This document shows, in pieces, positions 13,601 through 23,387 of a DNA stretch of 64,000 nucleotides (position 1 is the first letter of the stretch; the number at the start of each line of letters is the position of its first letter). The stretch is from Bathymodiolus brooksi (Eukaryota; Mollusca; Bivalvia; Mytilida; Modiolidae), in contig OY804575.1 of assembly GCA_963680875.1 (NCBI GenBank), positions 26,455,034-26,519,033 on the forward strand. Reading direction: 5' to 3'. The position numbers and the translations under genes are program-made. The notes beneath the pieces are model-generated. The model saw only the letters and a program-made list of their open reading frames with translations, was not told the origin of the DNA and ran no database searches.

Positions 13601-16600
13601 CAATTGTAATCGTCCCCTGGGTTACTGATGATTTTTCAAATAACAAAAATTTAAATTGAGAAAAACAAGAAGTACATTTTAATATAAAAAAAAATTTGTG
13701 TGTGCAAATTGACTAGTTTGAAAGCACTAGGTATATTTATCAGAATATTTATAATGTATAAAGATAGGTTAATGCATAGCCTTTTTGATAATTGTCATGT
13801 CATCAAGTGATAATAACTGGGATAATGTGGAAGAGGTTTTTGTTTTTCACATAGTTGCAGGCTACCATTTTTCAGCTGTGTACATAAAATACACACTATA
13901 ATGGTGATATTAATTGTTTGCTTAAGGCATTTGTACATGCACGGCTTAACATATCAATCAAGTACATTTGTATGTGATAGAGTTGTTTACCAGAACAAGA
14001 TTTGTCTTTGTTGCACGTTGCTTCATTTTTTTGCTCGCCTGGTGACATGGTGTTCTTCTTTACCAGGTGTTGTAATACAGACTCATGTCGGCTTCCGTGG
14101 CCAGTTTCCAAACATGTATTGATATGTCATTACATTTCATTATTCTTAGAATCTACTGATCTATGTTGACCAAAACTTAACACATAGATCTATAAACCTG
14201 TACAATGAAGATTTCTGTCTTCTTACTAATCCTACATTCAACATGACCACTATGGTCCTTAACAACATTCCTATATTTGTTATATGTTAAAAACATCCAA
14301 GAGATAAGTTTAATGGCAGTAGGTATTAGATATGTTGTAATGAATTTTTTTTTATAGAAGTTAGGATTGAACACAAATGCATGTTTTTTTTGTGTGAATA
14401 AAAAATTATTTGCAGCATGAAAGTTTCCAACTACAAAAAAAACTTGCATGATACTAGTATAAAGAAAAGAAAACATACAGAATAATTTCCTTGTGATTTT
14501 TCATTTTAATGGAAATATTGCAGGTGACGTTTGTTTTACCCTTGTCCCTCTCTCAAATGTTTGGTGTAGCCAACACATTTAGTAGATTTTATCATAGATT
14601 TTTTTTTTAAGATCTTTGTAAGATTTGTATACACACGAGGATTAGCATATGCTGATATATAAAAATTTAGGAGGCTTTTCCCAACAAAATTTCAGATTTA
14701 TATTGTAATTTATAGGTTTTCATCAAATGTTTGTATGAAGGATATACATTTTGTGTAGATAACTCAACTTTCCAATAAATACATAGAAAAATGTTTATAC
14801 CAAAACACACATAAGGCAATCAAATGTGTCCGATGTGTTGTGTAGATCCTTTACATTGAATCTTGCTGTGTCTAATAGGAATGAAATAGACACAGCAAGA
14901 CTCAATGTAAAGGATCTACACAACACATCAGACACATTTGATTGCCTTATGTGTGTTTTGTATAAACATTTTTCTATGTATTTATTGGAAAGTTGAGTTA
15001 TCTACACAAAATGTATATCCTTCATACAAACATTTGATGAAAACCTATAAATTTCAATATAAATCTGAAACTTTTACATGGATAAAGAATTTTCATTGTA
15101 CATAACTATATTTTGTTATAATTAAGCTATACACTTGTTAGCTCACCTGGCCAAAGGCCATGTGAGCTTTTGCCATCACTTGTCGTCGGTCGTAAACTTT
15201 CACATTTAAATCTTCTCCTCTGAAACCCCTGTACCGAATTAAACCAAACTTGGCAGAGATGGTCCTTGGGTGGGTCCCTTTCAAAATTGTGTCAGACAAC
15301 CCCGCCCTCCATTCAAGATGGCTGCTGTTGCTAAAAATAGAAATTTCTTCAATTGTCTATTGCTGCTTTAGTATAAGTCAAAATGAGCTCAAATTTTAAC
15401 TGCAGCTACATGGCAAGAAGTAGTTTAACATATTTTCTGGGTTTTTTCTGTGAAATTTTTCTTTCAGCCGATTTATACCGATTATTCAAATTAGGCATAT
15501 TTTGAAGATCACATTTAAATCTTCTCCTCTGAAACCGCTGAACCAAATTAAAACAAATTTGGCTGGGATGGTCTTTGGGTGGTCCCCTTTCAATATTGTG
15601 TCCGACAGCCCTGCCCTCCATTCAAAATGGCTGCTGTTACTAAAAATAGAAATTTCTTCAATTGTCCATTGCTGCTTTAGTATAAGTCAAAATGAGCTCA
15701 AATTTTAACTGCAGCTACATGGCAAGGAGTAGTTTAACATATTTTCTGGGTTTTTTCTGTGAAATTTTTCTTTCAGCCGATTTATACCGATTATGCAAAT
15801 TAGGCATATTTTGAAGATCACATTTAAATCTTCTCCTCTGAAACCGCTGAACCAAATTAAAACAAATTTGGCTGGGATGGTCTTTGGGTGGTCCCCTTTC
15901 AATATTGTGTCCGACAGCCCTGCCCTCCATTCAAAATGGCTGCTGTTACTAAAAATAGAAATTTCTTCAATTGTCCATTGCTGCTTTAGTATAAGTCAAA
16001 ATGAGCTCAAATTTTAACTGCAGCTACATGGCAATGAGTAGTTTAACATATATTCTGGGTTTTTCTGTGAGATTTTTTCAGCCAGATTATTCCGTTTAGG
16101 AATATTATGAGATAAAAATCACATCTAAATCTTTTGCTCAGAAATTTGAGTTGAAATGATCTTTGGGTGGCCCACTTTCAAAATATCAACTTTAGATGTC
16201 AAATTGAAAACCAGGTGAGCGATTACTCAGGAACCTCTAGTGTTTTAAAGTTCTACTAGGATCATTCCAGTGGCTCCAATGTTATTGTCAATGATTATCT
16301 AGTCTGTGTTACTGCTGTTGGAACACCTGATCACAGGCGCTCGTGGCACGGACCACCCCCCTTTTTCTAACTTTCTGTTTACAAATTTATTTTCAATAAT
16401 ATTTCTTTAATATTTCATCTCTTTCCTTATTTTAACTTGTTCGTGTCAATATTCATACAATCTTATGTTAACATCAAATTGCATGTGTCGACCCTATTAG
16501 ATACTAATAATACACAAGGCATGCAACTCGGCAGGTTTAAAAATCGTACCCCCCGCTCGCTTCGAGTACATTTATTGCACCTTATTTCCATTATGTCATT

Positions 16601-19600
16601 CAAACTAGGACATGTATCCATTCCTAAAAGACGCATCTTTTTGCCCCTGTTTTTGTTTTGTGCATACGATAGCTCAGTTCTCCATAATTTTAAGATTTTC
16701 ACACATTTATTGGCAAATTTTTCTTATAAGGACCCATGACTGACGGAAGTGACGTACCACTGCATTAACTTCAACGATAGGGTCAGAAAAGTTCCAAAAA
16801 TTTAAATATGGAACTTTTCTGACCCTATCGTTGAAGTTAATGCAGTGGTACGTCACTTCCGTCAGTCATGGGTCCTTATACGAAAAATTTGCCAATAAAT
16901 GTGTGAAAATCTTAAAATTATGGAGAACTGAGCTATCGTATGCACAAAACAAAAACAGGGGCAAAAAGATGCGTCTTTTAGGAATGGATACATGTCCTAG
17001 TTTGAATGACATAATGGAAATAAGGTGCAATAAATGTACTCGAAGCGAGCAGGGGTACGATTTTTAAACCTGCCTTGTGTATTATTAGTATCTAATAGGG
17101 TCGACACATGCAATTTGATGTTAACATAAGATTGTATGAATATTGACACGAACAAGTTAAAATAAGGAAAAAGAGATGAAATGATAAAGAAATTTTATTG
17201 AAAATAAATTTGTAAACAGAAAGCTAGAAAAAGGGGGGTGATTAATGCCACGAGCGCCTGTGCACCTGATGTGTCAAACCATAATTGATTTGCACTTTTG
17301 CAGTTTCCGATGTGGATATAGAGAAATGTTGATCAATGAGGTCACTCAAAGCAACATTTGTTGCATTACTGACCAATGGAAATAGACCACAATGAAACGA
17401 AAATGCTGTCAGAAATGATTGTTTATTTTCCTTGGTCAATAATGTTTCGTAAGCGCTGCCTATAGCTTCATGGGTCATCAGTAATGGACTAGCACTGAAA
17501 CCACAGAAGTACCTAACAATTATAAAGCATTTCGAAAGGTTTTACAGCAGCAGAATAATCATTAACTACAACTTTTTCAGATCAGATAATCTTATCGGCT
17601 TTCCTATTTTTGTTTTAAGATTTGTGTTGAAATAGAAAGATAATATTTACATGCTACTTAATGCAGGACTCTTATATACATACATACATACATACAACAT
17701 CTGTATTATTTGTCACTGTTGGTCACCAGTTAAAACAGTGGAAGAGGCTTAAATCATATTGATGAATTTATCTTTAGTGAACAAAAGGTTGATTAGTAAT
17801 ACAGATTGGATGCAAATCAGGTATTGATAAATCTCCAAACAAATTCATAACTGTTGCTTCAGATATAAAAACAAACCTGTAACTAATATCTATTTCTTGA
17901 CCAGGCGACCGTTTCACTAAAGAGATCGTAAATTGTAAGTCTAAAATCACTCTTAAGATTTCCTTACGTGCACGTATACATGCGTTTCACTAAACTAGTC
18001 CTAAGCTTAAGAGTTACGACTTACGACTTGCGACAAGTAACATCTCCTATAATGGAGGTAAAAAGATATTGTATTGTATCATATATTTTATATATAATAA
18101 ACCCAAAAGCTGATTAGGGGCCCGAGTGGCTCAATGAGTTAGGTTGTTGGATCTAACAACTCATACAAGCCTATCCCCCAATACGGAGTGGGTTCGCGCC
18201 AGGCTTTGTAAATTACAAAAAGGGCGCACTCGACTCGCAGCTGAAATACTGCTGAAAGTGGCATTAAAACACCAAAAATTTCAAATCAAAAGCTGATTAC
18301 ATTAATAATCACATTTTAAATGTGTTTAAATACATTTTTAATATTCAACTAATTATAAAACTCCAAAGTGATTTTTTAAATGAATAAACCGAAGCTATCA
18401 GGAAAAAAATGTTAAGTGTAAAAATTAACCGAAATTGGAGAAGAAATTTTTGTTATGGAATATATTTGAACAAATTTCATGCTATATGTAAGGGGAAATT
18501 TCAAAAATGTGACCATATATATTTGGCAATACATGCACATTCTGCACTGATATTCCGTTTGCGGTGCATTTCAATTGCGCGGGGGGGAAAACCTACATTT
18601 ACGTGAAGAACTTCAACACATGACGATTGTGCGGATTTTTTCTTACCTTTCTTTAAAGTACAATTCATATTCATAATATTTATGGTTTTTATAAACACTG
18701 GTGCAGCAACTTCTTTTTTTTAACCAGACTTTATTGACTTCTTTCGCCAGCCAGAAATTACTTAATCTGTAATCCCTGCCCACCACGGCGGGGGTGGGGG
18801 GGCAGGATTTGGGTAGTTATATTGCATCACTATATTCACGCATATAAAATAATATGTTTCATCAACACATAAAACAACAAAACTACACGGCTTACAATAT
18901 CAAACCTTAACAAGTACATGTACTGTTGATTTATATTCATAGTGAGTGTTTAACGCAAAATATATAATCAATAAAAACTACCAATAAATTTTAACATTTG
19001 GACTGCTAAAAATATCTGTTGCCTTCAAACAATTTTTTTTATACATGTATGTTCCACTATTTTTAAAAAAATATATATTTCATATAATTAATAGATGTTA
19101 TTCTTATATTTTTTGTTTTCATTTTAAAGGCTGACCAAAGAGGCGAATAATCCATATTGCATCGTCAGTCGTGCTGCAAAATGCAGAAAATGTTATGAGT
19201 AAATAAAATATATTCTAAATAACAAATGTAAAAAAAAGTCTCGGGTATATTGTAATGCTCTTTCTCCGTGCACTAAAAGTGATACCTGTTAATCCTCAAA
19301 TCCACGGAAATGTAATGTGCCCTCTGTTTGTGCTTAATTTTATTTTTGAACCATTGTTTGTACATGCACCCGATATCATTGTTTTCTTGAAATTTCATCT
19401 ATGTACATACACTCTTTAATAAAATATGTTGATATTGTAAATGCAGAACTGATAGAAAGTACACTGAAACAAACAATAATGTGTAGCTGTTTTAAAGATT
19501 TTGTATGGCTCTCGAAATATAAAAAATGTTGCATGCATATAATATTTATTGATTGCTTCATTTGATTAATGTTCATATTAAAAAAAATAGATAGCAATTC

Positions 19601-21318
19601 TTCTCTTCAAAAATAGGTTTACGATTTACGACTTGCATGTACCTTCCACCACTCTTAACTCTGCGATCACTTTTTATTGTAAGTCGTAAATCCTAACTAT
19701 TAGTGAAACGGTCGTAACTCTTAAGAGTACACTTACGTCTACGTTTACGACCTTTAGTGAAACGGTCGCCAGGGCTTTCAAAAGTAGGTGGAAGTCGGTT
19801 ATATTCCACCTGCTATTAAAGGTCTTGAGCCTCCTACTTTTACCAGTTTTTTTTTACATAAGCAAAACACACAAATAGTCACCTACTTTAAAAACTTTTG
19901 AAAGCCCTGCTTAACTGCTTTTTTTTTAAGAGTTGGAAATGAATCCTTTATGTATTCTAGTTGCAGAGCCATCTTCAGCACCAGTGTCATCAACAGCTCA
20001 ACAGCCACCTGTGTTTCAGCATCCTGTATTCCCTCAGCCTTCTGTCAATGTCAGAGCACCATCTACTGTGTTAACACCCAATGGAGCACCAGGACTTTCC
20101 CCAGTAATGGCATCCAATGGGACACCTGGATCATCTGTTATGACCAATATAAATGGAGTACCAGGACCAATGGGGCCTTTACCAGTTTTGCCTCAAAATG
20201 GGGGTACACTGCCAAGAGGTCCATCACCCGTCATGTTACCGAATGGTACTCCAGGACCAGGATTACTGCCACTTTCATCAAATTCTAGTTCTGGAGGAAA
20301 AACCATACCATCTCTTTTGTCATTAAAAACCTTTCCATCCAGAAATCTTCCAAATGGACATGAACCTGGGACTACACCACCATCATCTGGTTTGGATCAG
20401 CAAAACATATTTCATTCAAAAAATCAAGGTAGGCTACAGCTTAAAATGATAATTGTTTAAGAGATTGAAATTTGTATAGATGAAGCTGCCATGTTGCTTC
20501 TGCTTATACTTAAAAAGTAGTTCACACAAATGAGAATGATATATAAATGTACAAACATAATATACAAAATATCATGAATTTTGGGAAAGAACGTCTGAGG
20601 AGTTAATTCTTGATGTTGTTATCAAAATTTTGAAACCCTCTATTATAGTTTAACTCTTTATCAAAGCAAGAACACTGTAAGAGAATAGGTTGAATGACTT
20701 GAGTCAGGATAACCAAAGAGCTTATGTTGACAGTGAATTGGTGTTTCAGAAAGTCTTGAGTCGACTTTAATACATGGTAACTAGGGATGACACTTTTTAT
20801 AATGGGGTTGACAACCATAGTAGCATTTGCTGCTTTTTCACTTGGGAAAAAAAATGTTTAAGATGCTGATCCATGGTAGTGATTAAAAAGTGCCATCCCA
20901 GAGTGCCAGGTTTTGTTTAGATGGAACAGTCCTAGATTGTAGTAATAAAAAAGTTATTTTACTATTTATTTCAGGAGTTCCAGCAAACCAACATTTTTCA
21001 GGCAATCACATCAACAAATCACCCGTGGGATTTACTCCTCCATCTGCTGATCAGTTTCCATCTGCTTCACAGACTCCGCCCATGTATAACCAGACTCCAA
21101 ACGGCACAAATCATCAACCAACATCTCAACAGAACTTTAACGGAACAAACATGTCTTCTAATGGACCAATAGTTCATGAATATAATCATGGTTTTAATAA
21201 TGCTGATCAACCAATACAAAAACATTTTCATACACAGGATCAACGAAAAAAATCAAAGAAATTTAAACGAAAACATTACAACAGTTATCAAGATTCTGGA
21301 GGAGGTCATTATCACTGA
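225..21318 (+). CDS. KMT2E/SETD5: SETD5/KMT2E-family chromatin regulator, C-terminal 1,062 residues (12 exons)
   Basis: Coding exons: 225-421, 1006-1032, 1562-1718, 4287-4547, 5057-5198, 8448-8617, 9131-10120, 11459-11675, 12113-12244, 12873-12962, 19967-20428, 20975-21318. All junctions are gt/ag, phases agree, and the sum is 1,063 codons including TGA. Recognition rests on the block KKKVSLLEYRKR, split across the 10120/11459 junction, which is characteristic of vertebrate SETD5 and KMT2E. Support comes from FLKTKKHLMNEWLSEK and RWLRQAMWDKPIP segments, a second basic block (KKRRLASYRES) and Pro/Ser-rich low complexity. Family members carry PHD and SET domains near the N-terminus and act in chromatin complexes with histone deacetylases; those domains would lie upstream of this window. 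Invertebrates usually have one gene matching both vertebrate paralogues, so I do not choose between them. The long intron 12963-19966 has absorbed several transposons without touching exons. Confidence 0.88.
690..790 (+). repeat. Possible tRNA-derived SINE head
   Basis: TGGCAGAGTGGTGTTACC resembles a tRNA A box and GGTCACACCCGA a degenerate B box about 50 bases later, as in a Ser/Leu-tRNA-derived SINE head. It lies in the intron between exons 225-421 and 1006-1032. No matching copy was found elsewhere in the window, so this is tentative. Confidence 0.3.
1562..5198 (+). CDS. KMT2E/SETD5: KMT2E/SETD5 exons 3-5: conserved linker and proline tracts
   Basis: These exons encode a Ser/Pro-rich stretch, then FKFLKTKK joined to HLMNEWLSEK across the 1718/4287 junction, a run of eight prolines at about 4332-4358, and RWLRQAMWDKPIP at 5057. 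The last exon could end at 5195 or 5198. The 5198 site (gtatgt) is the better donor and gives the in-frame junction AGDYITPLKKRR with the exon at 8448. The preceding exon (225-421) ends in a Val-Pro repeat of six dipeptides. Confidence 0.8.
1771..1870 (+). repeat. Fragment of the GCTCACCTGG interspersed repeat
   Basis: Matches the start of the copy at 15141: the segment GGCCAAAGGCCATGTGAG is shared, followed by a CCAAACTTGGCAGGGATGG segment. The copy is truncated to about 100 bases and lies just after the exon ending at 1718. Confidence 0.6.
1946..4082. mobile_element. 2.1-kb DNA transposon-like element, 6-bp target duplication ATGGAG
   Basis: Termini CAGGGATTTCAATAAG and the inverse of CTTATTGAATACCTTG agree at 13 of 16 positions. 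ATGGAG lies immediately outside each end (1940-1945 and 4083-4088). A subterminal inverted pair (GGTGTGACTTT...ACCCAAATACA, about 2371-2400 and 3580-3610) supports one unit. No transposase frame is seen, so it is non-autonomous. A run of 14 C lies near 4000. The termini resemble hAT elements, but the family is unproven. Confidence 0.55.
4700..4812 (-). repeat. SINE 3' part (ACGATATAAC...AAGTGGCATTAAACACC family)
   Basis: Shares TTTCTCCTGG, CCTCCACCAAT, ACTGACCACC and AAGTGGCATTAAACACC with copies at 23388, 27880, 28840, 36290, 40742 and 49075. A related tail is attached to a tRNA-like head at 18118. It lies inside the intron after exon 4287-4547. Confidence 0.7.
5551..5727 (+). pseudogene. 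Exon-like ORF remnant inside TTAA element (RGRKRTLT...RIYVGDQL)
   Basis: Begins ATG and reads MSTRGRKRTLTDSERK, then SKWNKCRIYVGDQLE, then meets a stop. The sister copy at 53471-54363 lacks this break and continues with DRWKELKEVLRVQTRAEFA to a GATAG/GTAAG splice donor. Here a short deletion after GATCAGTTGGA changes the frame, yet the donor-like GTAAG is retained. The pattern (basic TLT-ER start, R-I-x-x-G, RW-EL, A-F) is one I associate with first exons of uncharacterised transposon-derived proteins in aquatic invertebrates. Function unknown. Confidence 0.55.
5732..7313. mobile_element. Nested 1.58-kb Harbinger-like non-autonomous element, TAA target duplication
   Basis: Inserted into the TTAA element at its GTAAG splice-donor sequence. 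Termini GGGATTGTCGCA and TGCGACGATCCC are inverted repeats, followed inside by a second shared inverted block (TTTTTTTCAAACGAAGTTAG). TAA is duplicated at 5729-5731 and 7314-7316. A 3-bp T-A/T-A target is typical of PIF/Harbinger. The empty site is preserved in the sister copy (GATAGGTAAGCCGAACAT), which proves the boundaries. Confidence 0.85.
6070..6477. mobile_element. Third-level fold-back MITE, about 408 bp
   Basis: Ends CCATTCTCTATCC and GGATAGAGAATGG are perfect inverted repeats, and the arms (about 6070-6227 and 6335-6477) remain complementary with few mismatches around a loop of about 100 bases holding a G8 run. TTACGAT is repeated at 6063-6069 and 6479-6485, a 7-8-bp duplication as hAT-like elements make. 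It sits inside the element at 5732-7313. Confidence 0.75.
9131..10120 (+). CDS. KMT2E/SETD5: KMT2E/SETD5 exon 7: 330-codon acidic Ser/Asp/Val-rich low-complexity exon
   Basis: A single exon of exactly 330 codons, phase 0 at both ends, contributes nearly a third of the coding sequence seen. It is dominated by Ser, Asp, Glu, Val and Thr, with many SSS and DSS clusters, is strongly acidic, and has no recognisable fold. It ends with QQPTKKK immediately before the conserved SLLEYRKR exon. Being divisible by three, it could be skipped without a frameshift. It is probably a disordered region; no specific function is claimed. Confidence 0.85.
10501..11060. mobile_element. 560-bp Harbinger-like MITE with TTA target duplication and a 47-T run
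   Basis: Termini starting GGCCACACAC and GGCCAAAAAA (inverted) share ATATGTGTGTTTCCGAT. TTA flanks both ends (10498-10500 and 11061-11063). A T homopolymer of about 47 bases occupies 10569-10615; its exact length is uncertain in any assembly. Located in the intron between exons 9131-10120 and 11459-11675. No coding capacity is recognised. Confidence 0.75.
14686..15075. repeat. Near-perfect fold-back palindrome, 188-bp arms, 14-base loop
   Basis: Arms 14686-14873 and 14888-15075 are reverse complements with only a handful of mismatches, separated by about 14 bases. Transcribed as part of the KMT2E/SETD5 intron it would form a hairpin of about 390 nt. No clear target duplication was identified, so it may be a fold-back element or a local inverted duplication. 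Confidence 0.85.
15141..16224. repeat. GCTCACCTGG interspersed repeat with three internal 309-bp units
   Basis: Begins AGCTCACCTGGCCAAAGG and ends with the inverse (CCAGGTGAGC). The body contains about two and a half to three tandem units of 309 bp: the segment AAAAATAGAAATTTCTTCAA recurs at about 15336, 15645 and 15954. Units two and three are almost identical. Short open frames recur at the same 309-bp spacing and are not genes. Confidence 0.8.
16332..17262. mobile_element. 930-bp fold-back element with 8-bp target duplication CACCTGAT
   Basis: Arms of about 464 and 453 bp (16332-16795 and 16810-17262) are almost perfect reverse complements around a loop of about 14 bases. Outer termini are CACAGGCGCTCGTGGCA and its inverse. 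CACCTGAT is duplicated at 16324-16331 and 17263-17270. The 8-bp duplication fits hAT-like transposition. Open frames in the arms mirror one another and have no recognised product. It lies in the large KMT2E/SETD5 intron. Confidence 0.88.
17677..17696 (+). repeat. Short CATA microsatellite
   Basis: About five ACAT/CATA units. Confidence 0.6.
17905..19769. mobile_element. 1.87-kb terminal-inverted-repeat element, GCGACCGTTTCACTAAAG ends, CAG duplication
   Basis: Both ends read GCGACCGTTTCACTAAAG in inverted orientation and are flanked by CAG (17902-17904 and 19770-19772). The termini hold many short inverted copies of TTACGACTTACGAC, AGTGAAACGGTCGT and CTCTTAAGAGT, i.e. dense subterminal repeats. 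A tRNA-derived SINE (18118-18290) has inserted inside. No transposase is seen. A 3-bp duplication is compatible with Harbinger or Zator types; the family is undetermined. Confidence 0.75.
18118..18290 (+). repeat. tRNA-derived SINE with intact head and A/B boxes
   Basis: GGCCCGAGTGGCTCAATGAG resembles a tRNA 5' end with A box, and GTGGGTTCGCGCC a B box about 65 bases downstream. Its tail, CTGAAATACTGCTGAAAGTG followed by GCATTAAAACACC, matches the tail shared by seven headless copies in this window, so it may show the head of that family. Confidence 0.7.
19771..19909. mobile_element. Short fold-back MITE, about 140 bp
   Basis: AGGGCTTTCAAAAGTAGGTG at the left is mirrored by CACCTACTTTAAAAACTTTT then GAAAGCCCT at the right. 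It abuts the preceding element and ends about 57 bases before the exon at 19967. No convincing target duplication. Confidence 0.5.
19967..21318 (+). CDS. KMT2E/SETD5: KMT2E/SETD5 last two exons: Gly/Pro/Asn/Ser-rich C-terminus
   Basis: Exon 19967-20428 follows acceptor ttgcag and continues the frame of exon 12873-12962 (SKQ then EPSSAPV). It holds about eight imperfect NG-TPG or NG-APG repeats. Exon 20975-21318 is Asn/Gln/Pro-rich, has a short basic patch near its end (RKKSKKFKRKH) that could serve as a nuclear localisation signal, and stops after GGGHYH. A proline-rich disordered tail is usual in this family. Confidence 0.85.
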
Positions 21319-23313
21319 AATAGGGCTTCGTTGTACTTAATTTATTCTTAACATATATTTAACAGTATTTTTATATGATGTGTAAAATGTTTGTTGGGCA
21401 GCAATTTTTGTTAGCAATTGTTTTTCGTTTATTAGTTTTTCATTGGGTGTTTATTTTATATGATAGAAGCAAACATGTTTGGTAGTTTCTGTTGAAAAAG
21501 CAGCATGTTTAGTACCTTTCAAGGTGTTGTTTGACTAGAAATGCCTTTCAAGTTTTGTGTATATGGTCCTTGGTTCATTTTCATTTTTGACTTGAATCCT
21601 TGTCCAGATATAGGAAAAACAACATGAAATATTGTAATGGATAGGTTATAAAGTTACAAGTACCTAGAAATGTATATTACTTGAAAATATTATTTCAAGA
21701 AAAGCATTTAACAATTTAATTTTAATTTTAAAATACCTCATTTGTAGGTAAATCAAAATCCATATTTATTTGAGATAATAAAAAAAAAAAAGATCTGTTA
21801 TTGATAAAGAAATATTTATTATTATTTATAGTTGCATTTATCTTAAATGATATTACCATATTCATCCTTGTCAGCTGCCATTTAGCATTTAGTGAAGACT
21901 TGCAGATGTTTCGTAATAATTGTGCTTTGCTAAGTAATGTTATCACTTTTCAAAGCTAATCCTAATTGTTTGTCAAACAAAGACATGGCATTGATACTAG
22001 ATGATAAGACATATTTAATCATGTGAAAATGAGGGCACACAATTAGTAACTTACACAAAAGTTTGCCACCATTTTGATACAGTTATGAAGTATCTTTAGT
22101 TTGAACAAGATTATTTTATTAGAAGGAATTTTGCAAAAATTAGCAGGAAAATATGGATAATTCTGATATATTTTTTAAAATACTTTTGCAAGTTTGAGCT
22201 ATTTGACCATTTGGCTTAAATAATAAACATTTATCATGAGAACATTATGGTAAAGGTCGAAGGTCAAAGTTTATAGGTGTTATTGTTTTATTTTATAATG
22301 ATCTCTTTATAGGCAATTGGTTTATAGCCTTACTATGTAAATATTCATTGTAATATTTTATCATCAGCCAGACCTCATCTGTATATATAGACTCACCCCC
22401 TGTAAATGTGGACTTGTTTATATATGTAAAGTTGGCATATGCCCATTGTAAAGTATGTAAAAATAATGTAGAAAGATGTAGAATATTAGTCACTTTTATT
22501 TAATTTTTCTTTCTTTCTCAAAGTTATTGACAAGAAATATTATATTTTTCTAGCAGTTTGTTGAAAGTTCTTTATTTTATAGGAGTAACATATTAGTTCA
22601 CAAAATTTCAAGATTTCAAATTCTATTTTTATTAAACATAATCTCAAAAAAACATAATTTCTGAAAGGGTTATAATTTGTATGTTCAAACATGCTATATC
22701 CATTTTTTTGCCTTGTCTTGTCACTAACAAATTTTCAGTTGAACATGTTTTTTTTCAACATGGAAGATTTTATTGAGAAAATGACCAGAGTTATTTAAAC
22801 AGTTTACATAGCAAATTGTGTGAATTATGATAAAAATATAGTTCCATTGAGTATATTTCTATATCCACTATAGATTCTGATTAAGTTATCCTTTAAACCT
22901 TGGTAGATAGAAAGAAAAAAAAACATTGTCAAAATTTATAGAACTTGGGGTTTTATTGTTGTTAAAGGATCCATGTGGAGATTTCCCCACTATACAAAGG
23001 GTACCCATATAAATCTTAATGATAAAATACATGTGCACATGTAGAATAATTTGTCAATGTTCATTCAGACTTCTTTTTTTTTTTGCACATAAGGCAGAAT
23101 TGTAATGTGTTGGGAAGGATTTATATAGCACTTCAGTATGTATTTGACAAACTTATACTGTGTAATACAATGTATATACTATCTTGTCACTCTTATCTGT
23201 TCTTACTGTCTTTAATTTATTTCTGTCTTTTTATTATGTGTTGGAAGGTGTATGTATTAAGAATGGAGAGAAAAAACAAGGGTATTGACCAACAATGTAC
23301 AGAGTAAAATAAA
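21319..23313 (+). other. 3' untranslated region of the KMT2E/SETD5-like gene
   Basis: About 2.0 kb of AT-rich sequence without a supported gene follows the TGA. AATAAA occurs at 22222-22227 and 23308-23313. The second is followed by T-rich and TTTG-rich sequence and is the better candidate 3' end. ATTTA-type AU-rich stretches are frequent. The short open frames here are chance. Confidence 0.6.
23308..23313 (+). terminator. Candidate polyadenylation signal AATAAA
   Basis: Canonical hexamer about 2.0 kb after the stop codon, followed within 30-45 bases by a T/G-rich stretch resembling a downstream element. The hexamer at 22222 would give a shorter transcript. Confidence 0.5.
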
Positions 23314-23387
23314 ACAAATTATCTTGAATATTTTGAATATTTCTTTATTTTGTTTGTTCAAAACTATTACAGAAATATAATGGGGGC

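Noticed and set aside
15406..16017. Repeated 68-74-codon frames
   Set aside because: They recur at the 309-bp period of the interspersed repeat and on both strands; repeat-derived.
16437..17067. Open frames of 78-100 codons around 16437-16739, 16463-16702 and 16831-17067
   Set aside because: They are mirror images in the two arms of the fold-back element and resemble no family.
18118..18200. Functional tRNA gene
   Set aside because: Only A and B boxes are preserved, and a SINE body follows directly.
19933..20288. Frame starting with ATG at 19950 in the second phase
   Set aside because: It is a shadow of the KMT2E/SETD5 exon 19967-20428, whose frame continues the neighbouring exons.
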